From Mycobacterium yunnanensis (GTDB taxonomy: Bacteria; Actinomycetota; Actinomycetes; Mycobacteriales; Mycobacteriaceae): a stretch of 64,000 bases of DNA. A program made the translations under genes and the position numbers. Location of the stretch: positions 682,516 to 746,515 of the forward strand of contig NZ_JACKVK010000011.1 in assembly GCF_025823185.1 (NCBI RefSeq). The letters are read 5' to 3'. Positions within the stretch are counted from its first letter, which is position 1; the number at the start of each line of letters is the position of its first letter. Under the pieces are notes generated by a model that did no database searches, was not told the DNA's origin, and saw only the letters and a program-made list of their open reading frames with translations. This document shows, piece after piece, positions 41,126-49,273 of the stretch.

Positions 41126-42937
41126 TCACTTGACCCCGTCGACGTGGCGGGCCAGCCACAGCTCCAGCAACCCGATCTGCCACAACGGATTTCCTCGCAG
41201 CGGTGTCAGGTTGCCGTTCGGGTCGGCGAGCAGCTCGTCGACCGCCGCGGGATTGAACAGGCCACGATCCTTGGCCGCGGAACTGCGGAGGGCGTCCTCG
41301 ACCAATTCGAGGTAGGGCCCCTGGAGGTGCTTGAGCGCGGGCACCGGGAAGTACCCCTTGGGCCGGTCGATGACCTCGTGGGGAATCACGCTGCGGGCGG
41401 CCTCCTTCAGGACGCCCTTGCCGTCGTAGGCGGTCTTCAACTCGGGCGGGCACGTCGCGGCGAGCTCCACCAGTTCGTGGTCGAGGAACGGCACGCGGCC
41501 CTCCAACCCCCACGCCATCGTCATGTTGTCGACGCGCTTGACCGGGTCGTCGACGAGCATCACGGTCGTGTCCAGGCGCAGCGCGCGGTCGGTGGCGGTG
41601 GCCGCACCCGGATGGGCGAAGTGCTCCCGGACGAAGTCGCCTGCCACGTCGGCGTCCACCCGCCACGACGGGGACAACAACCGGTCCAGGCCGGCGTGGT
41701 CGCGGTCGAAGAACGCCGTGCGGTAGCGGCCGAGCGCATCGTCGACGTCGGCGTCGCCGGCGTGGGCCATGGGCGGGTACCAGTGGTAGCCGGCGAAGAT
41801 CTCGTCGGCGCCCTGACCGGACTGCACGACCTTGACGTGCTTGCTGACCTCCTGCGACAGCAGGTAGAACGCCACGCAGTCATGGCTGACCATGGGCTCG
41901 CTCATGGCGCCGATGGTGTCGCTCAGAGCAGGAAGCATGCGTGCGGTGTCGATGCGGATCTGGTGGTGGTCGGTGCCGTAGTGCCGGGCGATGACGTCGG
42001 AGTACTTGAATTCGTCACCCTCCTCCCCGCCCGCGGCCTCGAAGCCGATGGAGAAGGTCGCCAGACCGTGCTGGCCGGCCTCGGCGAGCAGGCCCACGAT
42101 GAGGCTGGAATCCAGCCCGCCGGACAGCAGGCAACCCACGGGGACGTCGGCGACGAGACGGCGTTCGACGGCCGTGCGCAGCGAGCCAAGGATCGCGTCC
42201 TGCCACTCTGCCTCCGACCAGGTGGCGCGCTCGGGCGACCGTTCGAAGACCGGCTCCCAGTAGGTGTGCGTCGTGCGGGAACCGTCGGGTTCGACGCGCA
42301 TGATCGTGCCCGGTTCGAGTTTGCGGACGCCCGCGAGGATCGTCCGAGGGGCCGGCACGACGGAGTGGAAGCTCAGATAGTGGTTGAGGGCCACCGGGTC
42401 GAGGTCGGTGTTCACCCCGCCTGCGGCCACCAGAGCGGGCAGCGACGATGCGAAGCGCAGCGCACCCGTGCCGTGGCCCTCGTCGACCACGGACCAGTAC
42501 AGCGGCTTGATGCCGAGCCGGTCACGAGCCAGCACGACGCGCCCCGTCGTCGTCTCGGCCACGGCGAAGGCGAACATGCCCTTGAGGTGGTCGACGACGC
42601 GCTCACCCCATTCGCGGTAGCCCTTGAGGATGACCTCGGTGTCACTGTGGGAGAAGAAGCGGTAGCCCTTGCCGAGGAGCTCGCGGCGGAGTTCGGGGTA
42701 GTTGTAGATGCACCCGTTGAAGGCGACGGTGAGCCCCAATTCGGGGTCGTGCATCGGCTGGTGGCCGGTGGTGGAGAGGTCGATGATCGCCAGCCGCCGG
42801 TGGCCGAAGGCCACGGCACCACTGGACCAGGCTCCGCCGCCGTCGGGGCCGCGGGGAACCATGCATTCCGTCATCGCGCCGATGGCTCCGAGATCGGCCG
42901 CTCGGCCGTGTGCGATTTCGCCGGCAATGCCACAAAT
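41126..42937 (-). CDS. asnO: N-acetylglutaminylglutamine amidotransferase (asparagine synthase-like), AUU start
   Basis: 603 residues if translation begins at the ATT at 42937. The frame there reads (M)CGIAGEIAHGRAADLG, and class II glutaminases require Cys2 as N-terminal nucleophile. The first ATG (42874) would remove Cys2 and 21 residues. AGGAG is 9 nt before the ATT. The glutaminase domain covers about 1–210 (RGPDGGG, FNGCIYNY, HSDTEVIL); the synthetase domain follows with the pyrophosphate loop SGGLDSS at about 272–278. It amidates the dipeptide made by the next gene, giving the osmolyte NAGGN. First gene of the trio. Confidence 0.88.
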   Translation of the reverse strand: MCGIAGEIAHGRAADLGAIGAMTECMVPRGPDGGGAWSSGAVAFGHRRLAIIDLSTTGHQPMHDPELGLTVAFNGCIYNYPELRRELLGKGYRFFSHSDTEVILKGYREWGERVVDHLKGMFAFAVAETTTGRVVLARDRLGIKPLYWSVVDEGHGTGALRFASSLPALVAAGGVNTDLDPVALNHYLSFHSVVPAPRTILAGVRKLEPGTIMRVEPDGSRTTHTYWEPVFERSPERATWSEAEWQDAILGSLRTAVERRLVADVPVGCLLSGGLDSSLIVGLLAEAGQHGLATFSIGFEAAGGEEGDEFKYSDVIARHYGTDHHQIRIDTARMLPALSDTIGAMSEPMVSHDCVAFYLLSQEVSKHVKVVQSGQGADEIFAGYHWYPPMAHAGDADVDDALGRYRTAFFDRDHAGLDRLLSPSWRVDADVAGDFVREHFAHPGAATATDRALRLDTTVMLVDDPVKRVDNMTMAWGLEGRVPFLDHELVELAATCPPELKTAYDGKGVLKEAARSVIPHEVIDRPKGYFPVPALKHLQGPYLELVEDALRSSAAKDRGLFNPAAVDELLADPNGNLTPLRGNPLWQIGLLELWLARHVDGVK

Positions 42938-42994
42938 GGTGATCGACTCCTCGGTGTGTCAGCGGGCTCCTGGGGGTAATCGAGCGCCTGATGT

Positions 42995-43020
42995 GTAGCC
43001 GCCGGTAGGGGCCACCAAAC
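42995..43020 (-). promoter_or_regulatory. SigF-like promoter candidate for the osmolyte operon
   Basis: On the minus strand GTTT (43017–43020), a 16-nt spacer and GGCTAC (42995–43000) resemble the mycobacterial SigF pattern GTTT–N15–17–GGGTAT with mismatches in the −10. It would place the transcript start about 50 nt before the ATT. SigF is a general-stress/osmotic sigma factor, which fits the genes. Confidence 0.35.
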
Positions 43021-43069
43021 CCCGCCGTGGCGCGGGTCACGCTCGCGGCGGTGGGTAGGCTGAGCGGCC

Positions 43070-43957
43070 ATGGTCCGGCTCCTCGGCGCCCTCGCGATCC
43101 TCCTCGCGACGCTGCTGTCCACGTCATCGGTGCTCGACACCTCCGTCGCCGCGGCCGACGCCGACGCCGCCCCGGCCGGAACTCCCCCGATACCGGCGGG
43201 CCCGGCGCCCGCCTGGATCGTGGCCGACCTGGATACCGGCCGCATCCTCGCCGGCAAGGACGAATACGTCACCCATCCGCCGGCCAGCACCATCAAGGTG
43301 TTGCTGGCGTTGGTCGTGCTCGACGAACTGCCGCTGGACGCGACGGTGGTCGCCACCCAGGCCGATGCCACGGCCGAGTGCAACTGTGTCGGCGTCACCG
43401 CCGGGCACACCTATACGACGCAGGAACTGCTCGACGGACTGCTGCTGGTCTCGGGCAACGACGCGGCGAACACCCTGGCCCACATGCTCGGTGGCACCGA
43501 CGTCGCCGTGGCCAAGATGAACGCCAAGGCACTCGAACTTGGGGCCACCGGCACCCGCGCCGGATCGCCGTCCGGGCTGGACGGGCCCGGCATCGACGGT
43601 TACACGACGCCGCATGACCTGGCCGTCGTGTTTCGCGCCGCACTGCGCAACCCCGTGTTCACCGCGATCACGTCCTCCCCGACCGCCCCGTTCCCCGGGG
43701 CCGACGGACCGGTCACGCTGTACAACCAAGACGAGCTGCTGGGTCGTTATCCGGGCATGCTCGGTGGCAAGACGGGGTTCACCGACCCGGCCCGCAAGAC
43801 CTTCGTGGGCGCCGCCGAGCGCAACGGCCGGCGTCTGGTGGTCGCGATGATGTACGGACTCGTCGTCGAGGGCGGGCCCACGTACTGGGATCAGGCCACC
43901 GGACTTCTGGATTGGGGCTTCGCCCAGGACGAGTCGGCGGCCATCGGCACGCTGTAG
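43070..43957 (+). CDS. dacB: D-alanyl-D-alanine carboxypeptidase (DacB-like), first copy
   Basis: 295 residues with a signal peptide (hydrophobic core at 5–20, Ala-rich region to 34). PBP5-type S11 enzyme: nucleophile Ser73-x-x-Lys76 (STIK), Ser128-x-Asn130 (SGN) and Lys234-Thr-Gly (KTG) are all intact. Removes the terminal D-Ala from peptidoglycan stem peptides. Two Cys in ECNCVG may pair. The C-terminal amphipathic anchor helix of classical PBP5 is not obvious. Occupies the place of M. tuberculosis dacB2 (Rv2911). Confidence 0.92.
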   Translation: MVRLLGALAILLATLLSTSSVLDTSVAAADADAAPAGTPPIPAGPAPAWIVADLDTGRILAGKDEYVTHPPASTIKVLLALVVLDELPLDATVVATQADATAECNCVGVTAGHTYTTQELLDGLLLVSGNDAANTLAHMLGGTDVAVAKMNAKALELGATGTRAGSPSGLDGPGIDGYTTPHDLAVVFRAALRNPVFTAITSSPTAPFPGADGPVTLYNQDELLGRYPGMLGGKTGFTDPARKTFVGAAERNGRRLVVAMMYGLVVEGGPTYWDQATGLLDWGFAQDESAAIGTL

Positions 43958-44103
43958 GAGCGGGTGACGGCTGCGCCGAGACTACGGTCGTTGACGCGAC
44001 ACGCCGATGTGGGCGTCATCAAGCGGAGTGTCGGCGCCGCAACGAGACGCGACGGAGACCGGATCGTGCGCCGGGCGAGTCCGTAGATCCCTACGCTCGC
44101 GGT

Positions 44104-44937
44104 GTGCGACGACTGTTCGCGGCGATGACCGTGGTGGCCTTCGCCCTCACTGCGGTGCCGGCCGCACCCGTCGCGTCCGCGCTGCCCGGCGCACAACCCG
44201 CAGGCACGGTCTCCACCCCGCCCGACGGTCCGGCGCAGGCCTGGCTGGTCGCGGACCTCGACAGCGGCCAGGTGCTCGGCAGCCGCGACGCCAACGTGCC
44301 GCGCGCCCCCGCCAGCACCATCAAGCCGCTGCTGGCGATGGTCGTCCTGGACCACCTCAACCCGAACTCCTTCGCGCGAGCCAACGCAAGCCACACGAAG
44401 GTCGAATGTTCGTGCGTCGGCTTGGTGCCCGGGCAGGCATATACGACGAGCCAACTGCTGGCGGGGCTGCTGATGGTGTCTGGCAACGACGCGGCCAACA
44501 TGTTGGCCGACATGCTTGGCGGACAGCGGGCGGCGGTGGCGGCGATGAACGCGAAGGCACAGTCGTTGGGCGCACGGAGCACCCGCGCGTCGTCACCCTC
44601 GGGGCTCGACGGCCCCGGCTGGGAAACCCTCACCACCCCTTACGATCTCGCCCTGATCTACCGCCAGGCCCTCAAGTATCCGCTGATCGCCCAGATCTTC
44701 CAGGCCCCCACGGCCTCGTTCCCCGGCAAGACCCTGCACGCCCAGAACGAACTGCTCTCGCGCTACCCGGGCGACTTCGCGGGCAAGACGGGCTTCACCG
44801 ACCTGGCCCGCAAGACGCTCGTCACCGCCGCGCAGCGCAACGGGCGACGGCTGGTGGTGGTCCTGATGTACGGCAGCGGTGACCTCTACGGCCAGGCGGT
44901 CGACCTCTTCGACTGGGGCTTCGGCCAGCCGACGTAG
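44104..44937 (+). CDS. D-alanyl-D-alanine carboxypeptidase (DacB-like), second copy
   Basis: 277 residues from GTG at 44104; the ATG at 44125 is a possible alternative. It is a paralogue of the gene directly upstream, aligning over its length: STIK, SGNDAANML and KTGFTDLARKT motifs are intact, and the ECSCVGLVPGQAYTTSQLL segment parallels ECNCVG…TYTTQEL in copy 1. Signal peptide present. The pair probably arose by tandem duplication and later divergence; M. tuberculosis has only one gene here. Exported and active in peptidoglycan trimming by prediction. Confidence 0.9.
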   Translation: MRRLFAAMTVVAFALTAVPAAPVASALPGAQPAGTVSTPPDGPAQAWLVADLDSGQVLGSRDANVPRAPASTIKPLLAMVVLDHLNPNSFARANASHTKVECSCVGLVPGQAYTTSQLLAGLLMVSGNDAANMLADMLGGQRAAVAAMNAKAQSLGARSTRASSPSGLDGPGWETLTTPYDLALIYRQALKYPLIAQIFQAPTASFPGKTLHAQNELLSRYPGDFAGKTGFTDLARKTLVTAAQRNGRRLVVVLMYGSGDLYGQAVDLFDWGFGQPT

Positions 44938-44971
44938 GCGAGGTACGCCCCCACGGCCAGCACCGACCAAC

Positions 44972-44990
44972 TAAGGTCACCCTAACTTCA
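44972..44990. promoter_or_regulatory. IdeR box-like sequence upstream of the flavoprotein gene
   Basis: TAAGGTCACCCTAACTTCA matches the IdeR consensus TTAGGTTAGSCTAACCTAA at about 13–14 of 19 positions, with good dyad symmetry (AAGGT…CCTAACTT). It is 40 nt before the GTG of the flavoprotein, a normal distance for iron-repressed mycobacterial promoters. Confidence 0.6.
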
Positions 44991-45029
44991 TTGGCGTGCT
45001 CACCCCGCGCCTTGATCCAGGGAGCCAAC

Positions 45030-46574
45030 GTGACCGCCCACCAAGACCTTTCGTTGCTCGTGGCCTTCGGCACCGACATGGGCAACGCCGAAGACGCCGC
45101 CATGTCCTTCGCCGAGGCCGTTGCCGCCATCGGCACGCCGACCGAGCCCGTCGAACTCAACCAGGTCGGCCCCGACGACCTACGGTCGGCGACTCACTTC
45201 GTGGTGGCGTGCTCGACCTTCGGCGACGGAGAGTTTCCGGATGACGCCACCCTCTTCTGGGAGGCACTCAGCGCGCCCGACGCCCCACGGCTGGAACACC
45301 TGAGCTTCGCGGTGCTGGCGCTTGGTGACGTGTCCTATGAATTCTTCTGCAACGCAGGCAAACTGCTGGACACACGCCTCCAGGCCCTTGGCGCCACCCG
45401 GTTGCTCGACCGCGTCGACGTCGACGGCGCCTACGAACGGCCCGCCGCCGCGTGGACCGCCGACCTGGTCAAACTGCTCGAGGCCGACCGGACCGTTCCA
45501 CCCTCGTCGCCGACGCCCAAACCGACGGGGACGCGGGACCGCCACCGCACCGTCGACGCACCGCTCGTGGTCAACAGGGTGCTGACATCGCCGTCGTCGG
45601 ACCGGGAGGTCCGCCACTACGAGGTCGACCTCGCCGGCCACGACTTCGCCCATCGAGCCGGCGATTCCGTCGCCGTGCACGCGACCAACGACCCCCGGCT
45701 CGTCGATGCGATTCTGACGCACTTCGGCCTCGACCACGGGTCCGTCGTCGCCGACTACGACGAACCGCTTGGGGTGCTGCTGTCGGACCGTCTCGAGATC
45801 CGCACACCGTCACCATCCCTTCGATCGCTTGCCCCGGGGGCCGGAACTCGCGGCGAGGACACCCTCGACCTGGTGCGGCGCGCCGAGATCACAGTCGACG
45901 ACTACCTGGACACCCTGCGGCCGTTGCAGTCACGCGACTACTCGATCGCCTCCAGCCCGCTGGCGCATCCGGACCGCGTGCACCTGACGGTGGCCACCGT
46001 GCGCTACGACTCCGGCGCCCGCCGACACGGCGGTGTCGCGTCGACGCACCTCGCGGAGCGCGCAGCCTCACTCCGGGTGCACCTGCGCCCGAATCACACC
46101 TTCCGATTGCCCGCGGACGACGTTCCCATCGTCATGATCGGACCGGGCACCGGCGTGGCGCCATTCCGCGCCTTCCTGCAGGAGCGCCGGGCCACCGGGG
46201 CCACGGGACGGTCGTGGCTGTTCTTCGGCAACCGTCACCGCGACGCCGACTTCCTCTACGGCGACGAACTGTTGGACTTCGCGTCGTCAGGCACCTTGAC
46301 CAGACTCGACCTCGCGTTCTCCCGCGACCATCCCACCAACGGTCCCAAACATCATGTGCAGCAGCGCATGTGGGAGAACTCGGCTGACTTGTTCGGGTGG
46401 CTTCAGGACGGCGCCCACCTGTACGTGTGCGGCGATGAAAGGCGGATGGCCAGGGACGTCGACGCGACGCTGCATGACATCGTGGCCCGGTGCGGCGGCA
46501 TGACGGCATCCGACGCCCACGCTTACGTCAACGACCTCGTCAAGACCCACCGCTACGTCCGCGACGTGTACTAG
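45030..46574 (+). CDS. CysJ-like diflavin reductase (FMN/FAD/NADPH)
   Basis: 514 residues from GTG at 45030, with AGGGAG spaced 5 nt; an upstream TTG in the same frame has no ribosome binding site. Domain order: flavodoxin-like FMN domain (about 8–155: LLVAFGTDMGNAEDAAMSF, STFGDGEFPDD, LALGDVSYEFFC), linker, FAD-binding barrel (RDYSIASSP) and NADPH domain (GPGTGVAPFRAFLQER, FFGNRHRDADFLY, YVCGDERRMARDV), ending in RYVRDVY. This is the layout of sulfite reductase flavoprotein and cytochrome P450 reductase. The IdeR-like box suggests a role in iron metabolism, for example ferric-siderophore reduction; the partner is unknown. Confidence 0.85.
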   Translation: MTAHQDLSLLVAFGTDMGNAEDAAMSFAEAVAAIGTPTEPVELNQVGPDDLRSATHFVVACSTFGDGEFPDDATLFWEALSAPDAPRLEHLSFAVLALGDVSYEFFCNAGKLLDTRLQALGATRLLDRVDVDGAYERPAAAWTADLVKLLEADRTVPPSSPTPKPTGTRDRHRTVDAPLVVNRVLTSPSSDREVRHYEVDLAGHDFAHRAGDSVAVHATNDPRLVDAILTHFGLDHGSVVADYDEPLGVLLSDRLEIRTPSPSLRSLAPGAGTRGEDTLDLVRRAEITVDDYLDTLRPLQSRDYSIASSPLAHPDRVHLTVATVRYDSGARRHGGVASTHLAERAASLRVHLRPNHTFRLPADDVPIVMIGPGTGVAPFRAFLQERRATGATGRSWLFFGNRHRDADFLYGDELLDFASSGTLTRLDLAFSRDHPTNGPKHHVQQRMWENSADLFGWLQDGAHLYVCGDERRMARDVDATLHDIVARCGGMTASDAHAYVNDLVKTHRYVRDVY

Positions 46575-47653
46575 CGAAACACACGGCCACGCAACATGAT
46601 CAGCGCCGGATGGTCGAGCACCCCCGGCAGTCTCGGATCCTGGTCGTAGCAGACCAGGTCGGCCGACGCTCCGTGCTCGAGGGCGGGGCGACCCAGCCAC
46701 GCCCTGGCGTTCCAGCACGCCGCGCCCAGCGCGTCGGTCGCGCTCATCCCGATGGTCGTCAGGGCGGCGACCTCGTCGGCGATGCGGCCGTGGGCAATGC
46801 CTCCGCCGGCGTCGGTACCGGCGTAGATCGGCACCCCGGCGTCGTGCGCGGCACCTACCCGGGCCGGAGACGAGGCGTACAGCTCGCGCATGTGCCTGGC
46901 GTAGGTCGGGTACTTGCCCGCGGCGTCGGCGATTCCGGGGAAGTTCTCGACGTTGATCAGCGTCGGGACCAGCGCGGTGCCATGCTCGAGCATCATGGCG
47001 ATGACGTCGTCGGTGATGCCGGTGCCGTGCTCGATGCAGTCGATGCCCGCCATGATCAACCCCGGCAAGGCATCCTCCCCGAAGACGTGCGCGGTCACCC
47101 GGGCACCGTTGGCGTGCGCCGCGGCGATGGCCTCGACCAGGACGTCGTCGGACCACAGCGGCGCGAGATCGCCGACACCGCGGTCGATCCAGTCCCCCAC
47201 CAGCTTGACCCAGCCGTCACCCCAGCGCGCCTGCTCGGCGACGGCCGCAGGCAACTGCGACTCGTCCTCGACGACGATCGGCAACCGGGGGATGTACCGC
47301 TTGGGCCTGGCCAGGTGACGGCCCGCCCGGATGATGCGCGGTAGATCTTCGCGCTCGTCCATGGGACGGGTGTCGACCGGCGAGCCCGCGTCGCGCAGCA
47401 ACAGCGCGCCGACGCTGCGCTCGGTCTCGGCCTGGGCGACCGCCTGGTCGTAGTCGGTCGGTCCCTGCGAACCCAACCCGACGTGGCAGTGCGCGTCGAC
47501 GAGGCCGGGAATGATCCAGCCAGCGTCTCCGTCGGACCCGAAGACGGTCTCGGCGCCCGGGAGTCGTTCGGCGCTCAGCCGCCCGTCTGACGCCACCCAC
47601 CACTCGACGGGCTCGCCGTCGGGCAGCCCACGGCCTCGAACGTGGAGTGGCAC
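46571..47653 (-). CDS. Amidohydrolase-family protein
   Basis: 360 residues from GTG. TIM-barrel metal hydrolase: DAHCHVG (His-x-His), the lysine of DGWVKLVGD, TAHVFGED, CIEHGTG and the Asp of YAGTDAGGGIA, all in order, as in prolidase/imidazolonepropionase-like members with a binuclear site. The flanking beta sandwich is present at both ends (DGRLSAERLPGAETVFG and ASADLVCYDQDPR). Corresponds to M. tuberculosis Rv2915c by position, upstream of ffh in reverse order. Substrate unknown. Its stop and the flavoprotein stop share one CTAG. Confidence 0.88.
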   Translation of the reverse strand: MPLHVRGRGLPDGEPVEWWVASDGRLSAERLPGAETVFGSDGDAGWIIPGLVDAHCHVGLGSQGPTDYDQAVAQAETERSVGALLLRDAGSPVDTRPMDEREDLPRIIRAGRHLARPKRYIPRLPIVVEDESQLPAAVAEQARWGDGWVKLVGDWIDRGVGDLAPLWSDDVLVEAIAAAHANGARVTAHVFGEDALPGLIMAGIDCIEHGTGITDDVIAMMLEHGTALVPTLINVENFPGIADAAGKYPTYARHMRELYASSPARVGAAHDAGVPIYAGTDAGGGIAHGRIADEVAALTTIGMSATDALGAACWNARAWLGRPALEHGASADLVCYDQDPRLPGVLDHPALIMLRGRVFR

Positions 47654-47677
47654 CGGGTCAGACGATCTTCACGCCAC

Positions 47678-49249
47678 CTACTTCTGGTTGGGGAACTTCA
47701 GCTTCGACAGGTCGAAGTTGGCCAGCCCCGGCGGCAGCTCGTCGAGCCCCTTGGGCATGTTGGACAGGTCCGGGAACCCCGCGGGCATCCCGCCGCCGAC
47801 GCCCAACGGATTGGGGTTCTTCGGCGGGGTGGGTCCGCGGCCCTTCTTCTTGCCGGCCTGCTTGTTCTTGCCCTTGGCGGCCTTGCGCTGAGAACCCTTG
47901 CGCGCGAACGGCATCCCCATCTGGCCAGCCATCTGCGACATCATCTTGCGGGCGTCGAAGAACCGGTCGACGAGCGAGTTGACCTCGGCGACCGTGACGC
48001 CAGAGCCGTTCGCGATGCGCAGTCGCCGGGAGGCGTTGATGATCTTCGGATCGGCCCGCTCGGCCGGCGTCATGCCGCGGATGATGGCCTGCACCCGGTC
48101 GAGCTGGGTGTCGTCGACCGCGGCCAGCGCGTCCTTCATCTGACCGGCTCCGGGCAGCATGCCCAGCAGGTTGCCGATCGGACCCATCTTGCGGATCATC
48201 AGCATCTGCTCGAGGAAGTCCTCGAGGGTCAGCTCGCCCGAGCCGATCTTCGCCGCGGCGGCCTCGGCCTTCTCGGCGTCGAAGACCTGCTCGGCCTGTT
48301 CGATGAGCGTCAGGACGTCGCCCATGCCCAGGATGCGGCTGGCCATCCGGTCGGGATGGAAGACGTCGAAGTCGTCGAGCTTCTCGCCGTCGGAGGCGAA
48401 CAGGATTGGCACGCCGGTGATTTCTCGGACCGACAGCGCGGCGCCACCGCGGGCGTCGCCGTCGAGCTTGGTCAGCACCACGCCGGTGAAGCCGACGCCC
48501 TCACGGAAGGCCTCGGCGGTCGTCACCGCGTCCTGACCGATCATCGAGTCGAGGACGAACAGCACCTCGTCGGGGTCGACCGCGTCGCGGATCGCGGCGG
48601 CCTGGCCCATCAACTCCTCGTCGATGCCGAGGCGGCCCGCGGTGTCGACGATGACCACGTCGAAGTGCTTGGCCCTGGCCTCGGCGAGCCCGGCGGCCGC
48701 GACCGAGACGGGATCGCCGATCTTCATCTCGGCGATGTCGACGCCGCCCGGCGACACGCCGGGGTGCGGCGCGAACACCGAGACGCCGGCGCGCTCACCG
48801 ACGATTTGGAGCTGGTTGACCGCACCCGGGCGTTGCAGGTCGCACGCCACCAGCAGCGGGGTGTGTCCCTGCCCCTTGAACCACTTGGCGAGCTTGCCGG
48901 CCAGTGTCGTCTTGCCGGAGCCCTGCAGACCGGCGAGCATCACGACCGTCGGCGGGGTCTTGGCGTACCGGATCGTCCTGGTCTCGCCGCCGAGGATGCC
49001 GATCAGTTCGTCGTTGACGATCTTGACGACCTGCTGCGCCGGGTTCAGTGCGCCGGAGACCTCCGCACCCTTGGCCCGCTCCTTGACGCGGGCGATGAAG
49101 GCCCGCACCACGGCCAGCGAGACGTCGGCCTCGAGCAGGGCCAGGCGGATCTCGCGGGCGGTGGCGTCGATGTCGGCGTCGGTGAGCCGACCCTTGCCAC
49201 GGAGGCCGGAGAGGGCCCCGGTCAATCGGTCGGAAAGCGATTCGAACAC
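47678..49249 (-). CDS. ffh: Signal recognition particle protein Ffh
   Basis: 523 residues. The N domain is followed by the SRP GTPase (G1 GLQGSGKTT near 107–115, DTAGRLGIDEEL, TKLDGDARGG, GxGD loop) and the Met-rich M domain (FLEQMLMIRKMGPIGNLLGMLPG and MSQMAGQMGMPFARKG), which binds 4.5S RNA and signal peptides. The C-terminal 60 residues are Lys/Gly/Pro/Asn-rich. Targets membrane proteins to the translocon together with FtsY. Confidence 0.97.
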   Translation of the reverse strand: MFESLSDRLTGALSGLRGKGRLTDADIDATAREIRLALLEADVSLAVVRAFIARVKERAKGAEVSGALNPAQQVVKIVNDELIGILGGETRTIRYAKTPPTVVMLAGLQGSGKTTLAGKLAKWFKGQGHTPLLVACDLQRPGAVNQLQIVGERAGVSVFAPHPGVSPGGVDIAEMKIGDPVSVAAAGLAEARAKHFDVVIVDTAGRLGIDEELMGQAAAIRDAVDPDEVLFVLDSMIGQDAVTTAEAFREGVGFTGVVLTKLDGDARGGAALSVREITGVPILFASDGEKLDDFDVFHPDRMASRILGMGDVLTLIEQAEQVFDAEKAEAAAAKIGSGELTLEDFLEQMLMIRKMGPIGNLLGMLPGAGQMKDALAAVDDTQLDRVQAIIRGMTPAERADPKIINASRRLRIANGSGVTVAEVNSLVDRFFDARKMMSQMAGQMGMPFARKGSQRKAAKGKNKQAGKKKGRGPTPPKNPNPLGVGGGMPAGFPDLSNMPKGLDELPPGLANFDLSKLKFPNQK

Positions 49250-49273
49250 GTGCTTAGCCTAGCTGGCGGCCTG

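Noticed and set aside
44991..45029. TTG at 44991 as start of the flavoprotein
   Set aside because: It has no ribosome binding site and directly abuts the IdeR-like box, whereas the GTG at 45030 has AGGGAG at the right spacing.
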